Shown here piece by piece: positions 6,213 to 9,463 of a stretch of DNA of 9,463 bases. The notes below the pieces were generated by a model. It was given only the letters and a program-made list of their open reading frames with translations. It did not search any database and was not told where the DNA came from. The stretch comes from JBBIRT01 sp037441725. Lineage in GTDB: Bacteria; Desulfobacterota; BSN033; UBA1163. The stretch lies in assembly GCA_037441725.1 (NCBI GenBank), contig JBBIRT010000122.1, positions 1-9,463 on the forward strand, in the 5' to 3' direction. Every line of letters begins with the position of its first letter. The first letter of the stretch is position 1. The position numbers and the translations under genes are program-made.

Positions 6213-6695
6213 ATGTTCCAGATCGGTGACAAAGCAGTTTACCCAGGACATGGAGTGGGAATTATCGAAGCGATTGAGACAAAACAAATCTCCGGCAAAG
6301 AACAGACCTTTTTTATTCTGAGAATCTTAGAAAATGGAATGACCATTATGATCCCCAGGGATAATGTTGAGGCGGCTAAGTTAAGAGGAGTCATCCGTAA
6401 GATTGATGTGCGAAAAGTTATTGAAATCTTGAAGGATCGGGATGTGGTCATTGATAATCAGACCTGGAACCGAAGATACCGTGAATATATGGAAAAAATC
6501 AATACCGGATCGATTTATGGGATTGCCGAGGTCCTCCGGGATCTCCATCTTTTAAAAACAGAGAAAGAGCTCTCTTTTGGTGAAAGGAAAATCATGGATA
6601 TGGCCAGAAACCTTTTGGTCAAGGAGCTAGCGATTGCTAAGAATGTAAAAGAATCAGAAATTTTAAGAGAGATCAATTCGATCTTCGGATCGTAA
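6213..6695 (+). CDS. carD: CarD/CdnL-family RNA polymerase-binding transcription regulator
   Basis: CarD-family proteins bind the RNA polymerase beta subunit and stabilise open promoter complexes, often at rRNA and other growth-related promoters. The 160-residue product has the N-terminal Tudor-like RNAP-interacting domain (FQIGDKAVYPGHGVGIIEAIE, then GMTIMIPRDNVEAAKLR to about 58) and a helical C-terminal DNA-contacting domain from about 65. Trp85 in NQTWNRRYREYMEKI lies where the minor-groove-wedging tryptophan of mycobacterial CarD is found. GIAEVLRDLHLL and LSFGERKIMDMARNLLVKELA are also typical. The start is supported by AAGGAGGG at 6196-6203. It lacks the HMGA-like C-terminal tail of myxobacterial CarD and so belongs with the short CdnL type. 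The gene heads a block with the PIN/TRAM protein, ispD, ispF and gltX. Confidence 0.93.
   Translation: MFQIGDKAVYPGHGVGIIEAIETKQISGKEQTFFILRILENGMTIMIPRDNVEAAKLRGVIRKIDVRKVIEILKDRDVVIDNQTWNRRYREYMEKINTGSIYGIAEVLRDLHLLKTEKELSFGERKIMDMARNLLVKELAIAKNVKESEILREINSIFGS
6679..6692 (+). other. C(UUCG)G tetraloop hairpin at the carD 3' end
   Basis: CGATC-TTCG-GATCG is a perfect 5-bp stem closed by the exceptionally stable C(UUCG)G tetraloop. It occupies the last four codons of carD, ending on the base before the stop codon. No U-tract follows, so it is not an intrinsic terminator. It could protect an mRNA end or affect readthrough into the next gene. Confidence 0.4.
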
Positions 6696-6756
6696 CCGCT
6701 ATAAAATCATTTTCATTTTCTTTCTAAAAATGTCTTCATATTCCACCCATCTAATG

Positions 6757-6767
6757 AAAGGAGGTGA
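6757..6767 (+). promoter_or_regulatory. Near-perfect Shine-Dalgarno that decides the yacL start
   Basis: AAAGGAGGTGA at 6757-6767 is almost the full complement of the 16S rRNA 3' end. GGAGG ends at 6764, 8 bases before TTG at 6773. An in-frame GTG at 6764 lies inside this sequence and cannot be served by it, so TTG 6773 is the better start. Confidence 0.8.
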
Positions 6768-6772
6768 ACAGA

Positions 6773-7825
6773 TTGGGCATTTGGATTCTTCGTATACTTT
6801 TATTGATAACTTGTGGGGTCAGTGGATATTTTTTCTCCAAAGAATTTTTCTCCTCCTCAAGAATTGCCCTCTTAGGATTCATAGGTGGATTATTCTTAGC
6901 CTGTTTAATCTTTCTGATCGAGAGGGAACTGAAGAAAATCCCTTTAAAAAGTCTTTTAGGCGGCATCTTAGGATTGATCCTTGGAGTCTTGATTGCCAAC
7001 CTCTTTTCCAATCTCTTCTCCTTAAATCCATTCCATCCCCCCGAAAGTATTTTCCCCCTCCTGATCATGCTGTATGGGATAGGCGGATATATCGGGCTTT
7101 GGATCGGCTTTAAGAAGGGGGAAGAAGTTTACCTTTCCGGCTGGAAACTCTTTTCAAAGAATGTTCCTCAATCTGGAAATAAAAAAATTTTGGATACCAG
7201 TGTGATTATCGATGGTCGCATAGCCGATATTACAGAAACAGGATTTCTTGAAGGGACCTTAATCATTCCACAATTTGTACTGAACGAACTCCAACACATT
7301 GCAGACTCTTCTGATTCTATCAAACGAACAAGAGGGAAAAGAGGATTAGAGGTCCTTCATCACATTCAGAAACAAGCCGGGATAGAGGTCCAAATATTAG
7401 ATAAGGACTACCCCTCGGTAAAGGAGGTCGATTCAAAATTGATTGAATTGGCCAAGGAGTTAAGGGCAAAGATCATCACCAATGATTCCAATCTCAATAA
7501 GATTGCGGAGCTTCAAGGAATTGAGGTGTTGAATATCAATGAATTGGCCAATTCCATTAAGCCAGTGGTCCTCCCTGGGGAAGAGATTAATGTCAAAATC
7601 CTAAAGGAGGGGAAAGAATCTGGACAGGGAGTTGCTTACCTTGACGATGGAACCATGATCGTGGTAGATAACGGGAGAAAACAGATGGGGAAGATGGTTG
7701 ATGTGATTGTGACCAGTGTGCTCCAAACCCCAGCAGGAAGAATGATCTTTGCCCGTCTCAAGGAGGAGGTCAATAAAGAAAATAGGGGAAAGGACTACTA
7801 CTACGCTTTGGACAGCGAATTCTAA
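6773..7825 (+). CDS. YacL-like integral membrane PIN/TRAM domain protein
   Basis: This 350-residue protein resembles Bacillus YacL: four predicted membrane helices (about 2-21, 31-50, 62-82 and 93-113), a cytoplasmic PIN domain and a C-terminal TRAM domain. The PIN domain (about 138-255) starts with ILDTSVIIDGRIADI, whose Asp141 heads the acidic nuclease site. Further acidic residues follow at Glu172 (VLNELQHIAD), Asp220 (VDSKLIELA) and Asp238 (ITNDSNLNKIA), so the full acidic set is present. The TRAM domain (about 263-325, PGEEINVKILKEGKESGQGVAYLDDGTMIVVDNG) suggests RNA binding. The family's substrate is not known to me; a membrane-tethered ribonuclease is an inference. I start it at TTG 6773 because of the strong Shine-Dalgarno; GTG 6764 would add three residues. 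It is followed 35 bases later by ispD, the same neighbour as in Bacillus. Confidence 0.9.
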   Translation: MGIWILRILLLITCGVSGYFFSKEFFSSSRIALLGFIGGLFLACLIFLIERELKKIPLKSLLGGILGLILGVLIANLFSNLFSLNPFHPPESIFPLLIMLYGIGGYIGLWIGFKKGEEVYLSGWKLFSKNVPQSGNKKILDTSVIIDGRIADITETGFLEGTLIIPQFVLNELQHIADSSDSIKRTRGKRGLEVLHHIQKQAGIEVQILDKDYPSVKEVDSKLIELAKELRAKIITNDSNLNKIAELQGIEVLNINELANSIKPVVLPGEEINVKILKEGKESGQGVAYLDDGTMIVVDNGRKQMGKMVDVIVTSVLQTPAGRMIFARLKEEVNKENRGKDYYYALDSEF

Positions 7826-7860
7826 GCCATTGAGATTTATCTGACAGGTGATTTTGACCG

Positions 7861-8589
7861 ATGAATGTCTATGCAATCATTGTCTCTGCTGGTAAGGGGC
7901 ATCGCTTCATGGAGGGAAAAAAGAAACAATTTTTCCTCCTGGGAGGCAAACCCATCCTCACCCATACCCTTGAAAAATTTGAAGCCTGTCCTTCGGTTCA
8001 CTCCATTCTTCTGGTAGTGGGAGAGGAGGATATGGATTATTGTATGAGAGAGATTATCGAAAGGTACCATTTCCAGAAGGTCTCTCAGATTGTCCCAGGA
8101 GGGAAACGTAGGCAGGAATCAGTAAAAAATGGAATAGAGGCCCTTCCCAAAGATGCCGATCTCGTGGTCATCCATGATGGGGTACGTCCCTTCGTGACAA
8201 AAACGATGATAGAGGATTCCATCCATTCAGCAACCAGAAATGGTGCGGTCATATTTGCCTTGCCTGTCAGGGATACGATCAAAATGTCTAATCCTGATGG
8301 TACTGTTCTTAAAACACTGGATCGAGAATCCCTTTGGCAGGTTCAAACTCCCCAAACCTTCCAGGTCAACGTCATTAAGAAGGCCTTCTATCGAGCCACA
8401 GAGGATGGATTTATTGGGACAGATGATGCTTCCCTTGTTGAGCGGTTAGGGATTAAGGTCCACATCCTCCCTGGGACGCCCACCAATATCAAAATCACCA
8501 CGGCCGAGGATCTATTATTGGCAAACGCTTTTCTTCAAATGAACGTCCCTTCAAAGGAAGACTCCACAGGGGGAGTAAAAACAACATGA
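7861..8589 (+). CDS. ispD: 2-C-methyl-D-erythritol 4-phosphate cytidylyltransferase
   Basis: IspD joins MEP and CTP to give CDP-methylerythritol, the third step of the MEP route to isoprenoids. The 242-residue product shows the cytidylyltransferase loop SAGKGHRFMEGKKKQFFLLGGKPIL (9-33), GGKRRQESVKNG at 80-91, VIHDGVRPFV at 103-112, LPVRDTIK at 134-141, the WQVQTPQTF motif at 159-167 and GTDDASLVE at 186-194. Near the end is NIKITTAEDL, typical of the family. The glycine-rich loop departs a little from the common AAGxGxRMG form, with Phe-Met in place of Met-Gly. The start at 7861 follows AGGTGA (7846-7851) at a 9-base spacing. The last four bases overlap ispF. Confidence 0.96.
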   Translation: MNVYAIIVSAGKGHRFMEGKKKQFFLLGGKPILTHTLEKFEACPSVHSILLVVGEEDMDYCMREIIERYHFQKVSQIVPGGKRRQESVKNGIEALPKDADLVVIHDGVRPFVTKTMIEDSIHSATRNGAVIFALPVRDTIKMSNPDGTVLKTLDRESLWQVQTPQTFQVNVIKKAFYRATEDGFIGTDDASLVERLGIKVHILPGTPTNIKITTAEDLLLANAFLQMNVPSKEDSTGGVKTT

Positions 8590-9077
8590 GGGTGGGCTTT
8601 GGATACGATGTCCATTCTTTTACTCCTGGCCGGCCATTAATTCTGGGGGGGATCCAAATCCCCTATCGATTTGGACTAAAAGGGCATTCAGATGCAGATG
8701 TCCTGATCCATGCCATCTGCGATGCTCTATTGGGAGCAACTGCCCAAGGGGATATCGGAAGACATTTTCCGGACACTGATCCTCAATATAAGGACATTAA
8801 AAGTACGCTTCTTTTAAAAAGGGTGATGATCAAAATGAGGGAGGATGGATTTTTTCCAATCAATATTGATGCCACCATCGTTGCCCAAAAGCCCAAACTC
8901 CATTCTTTTATCTCCAGGATGGTCAAAGAGATTGCAAAGGTGATGGAGATTGATCGGACGAAGGTAAATGTTAAGGCTACCACGACAGAAGGCCTCGGAT
9001 TTACAGGTCGGGGAGAGGGCATCGCCGCTTATGCGATAGCCATGGTGGGAAAGGGTTTCGATCAAATCCATCCATAA
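8586..9077 (+). CDS. ispF: 2-C-methyl-D-erythritol 2,4-cyclodiphosphate synthase
   Basis: IspF cyclises CDP-methylerythritol 2-phosphate to methylerythritol cyclodiphosphate and CMP, two steps after IspD; IspE, the intervening kinase, is not in this window. The 163-residue product is the usual length. Metal ligands Asp8 and His10 lie in GFGYDVHSF and His42 in VLIHAICDALLGA. GHSDADVL (33-40), GDIGRHFPDTD (55-65) and the CDP-binding TTTEGLGFTGRGEGIAA (132-148) are all intact. Its ATG overlaps the ispD stop in an ATGA, which implies translational coupling. The separate gene pair, as opposed to an ispDF fusion, is visible directly from the two complete frames. Confidence 0.97.
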   Translation: MRVGFGYDVHSFTPGRPLILGGIQIPYRFGLKGHSDADVLIHAICDALLGATAQGDIGRHFPDTDPQYKDIKSTLLLKRVMIKMREDGFFPINIDATIVAQKPKLHSFISRMVKEIAKVMEIDRTKVNVKATTTEGLGFTGRGEGIAAYAIAMVGKGFDQIHP

Positions 9078-9138
9078 CATATAGACCGTGAGTTTTGAAT
9101 TTAGAGGTAAGGGTTTGAGATACTGATAGGATCATCAA

Positions 9139-9463
9139 ATGAGATCAAATATCCGTGTTCGATTCGCCCCTGCTCCTACCGGACTTCTTCATATAGGGAA
9201 TGCTCGAACAGCTCTTTTCAATTTCCTCTTTGCTAAACAGAACCAAGGGAGTTTCATCCTGAGGATCGAGGATACGGATCTTGAAAGATCAACGGATACC
9301 TCAATGGATCAAATCATTGAAGATCTCAAATGGTTGGGAATCTCCTGGGATGAAGGGCCTGATCGAGGAGGCCCCTTTGGTCCCTATCGCCAATCTCAAC
9401 GGATTCAATTCTATCATGAATTTGCGAAGCGACTCTCTCAAGAAGGGAAGAGCTACAAATGCT
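9139..9463 (+). CDS. gltX: Glutamyl-tRNA synthetase, N-terminal part (runs off the right edge)
   Basis: GltX charges tRNA-Glu (and tRNA-Gln where the enzyme is non-discriminating). The first 108 residues are present. They begin MRSNIRVRFAPAPTGLLHIG, with the class I HIGH-type motif as HIGN at 18-21, followed by ARTALFNFLFAKQ, LRIEDTDLERS at 41-51 and DLKWLGISWDEGPDRGG at 62-78, then PYRQSQR. These features separate GluRS from other class I synthetases. The ATG at 9139 has AGGA at 9128-9131 as ribosome binding site. It lies 61 bases after ispF; that gap shows no terminator or clear promoter, so co-transcription with ispDF is plausible. Discriminating specificity cannot be judged from this fragment. 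Confidence 0.94.
   Translation, partial: MRSNIRVRFAPAPTGLLHIGNARTALFNFLFAKQNQGSFILRIEDTDLERSTDTSMDQIIEDLKWLGISWDEGPDRGGPFGPYRQSQRIQFYHEFAKRLSQEGKSYKC

Noticed and set aside
6088..6321. A 77-codon frame overlapping the end of the lipoprotein gene and the start of carD
   Set aside because: It covers the carD ribosome binding site and N-terminus in another frame and lacks recognisable features; carD is clearly the real gene.
6730..7113. A 127-codon frame overlapping the start of the PIN/TRAM gene
   Set aside because: It is out of frame with the conserved membrane helices of the YacL-like protein and has no family resemblance.
1..9463. Defence, phage, toxin-antitoxin, CRISPR or other novel multi-gene system
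   Set aside because: All genes but the lipoprotein and the DUF2905 protein fall in known housekeeping families, and those two give no sign of forming a dedicated system together.

Overview
The window looks like a stretch of chromosome from a Gram-negative bacterium of moderate GC content. KdsB (Kdo activation for LPS) and a predicted outer-membrane-type lipoprotein indicate an outer membrane. The order carD - yacL-like PIN/TRAM gene - ispD - ispF - gltX resembles the yacL-ispD-ispF-gltX order known from Firmicutes and, as I recall, from Deltaproteobacteria. Two PEP-forming dikinases side by side (PPDK and PEP synthase) would suit an anaerobe of the Desulfobacterota or a related phylum. That placement is inference; there is no rRNA or other decisive taxonomic marker here.

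Layout. Bases 1-370, minus strand: N-terminal part of pyruvate phosphate dikinase (ppdK), running off the left edge. Bases 371-620: divergent intergenic region with short palindromes, a direct repeat and a candidate promoter. Bases 621-3904, plus strand: PEP synthase (ppsA), read in two frames because of a disruption next to the catalytic histidine, then queH (epoxyqueuosine reductase) and a small DUF2905-type membrane protein, closely packed. Bases 3909-3996: an 88-bp element ending in perfect 16-bp inverted repeats. Bases 4006-4800: kdsB. Bases 4953-6107: a predicted lipoprotein with a TolB/CsgG/LpoB-like domain and an FlgT-C-like end, preceded by a good sigma70-type promoter candidate. Bases 6213 to the right edge: carD, a yacL-like PIN/TRAM membrane protein, ispD, ispF and the start of gltX.

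How the genes fit together. ppdK and ppsA both interconvert pyruvate and PEP and share an upstream region, so joint or opposing control is plausible. kdsB and the lipoprotein serve the cell envelope. The right-hand block joins an RNA polymerase-binding regulator (CarD), two steps of the MEP isoprenoid pathway (IspD, IspF) and glutamyl-tRNA synthetase.

I see no tRNA, rRNA, CRISPR array, transposase, phage gene or toxin-antitoxin pair. No stretch longer than 300 bases lacks a gene. The window is mainly housekeeping DNA and I do not see an undescribed multi-gene system. The points most worth a second look are the ppsA disruption, the 88-bp inverted-repeat element abutting kdsB, and the lipoprotein upstream of carD.
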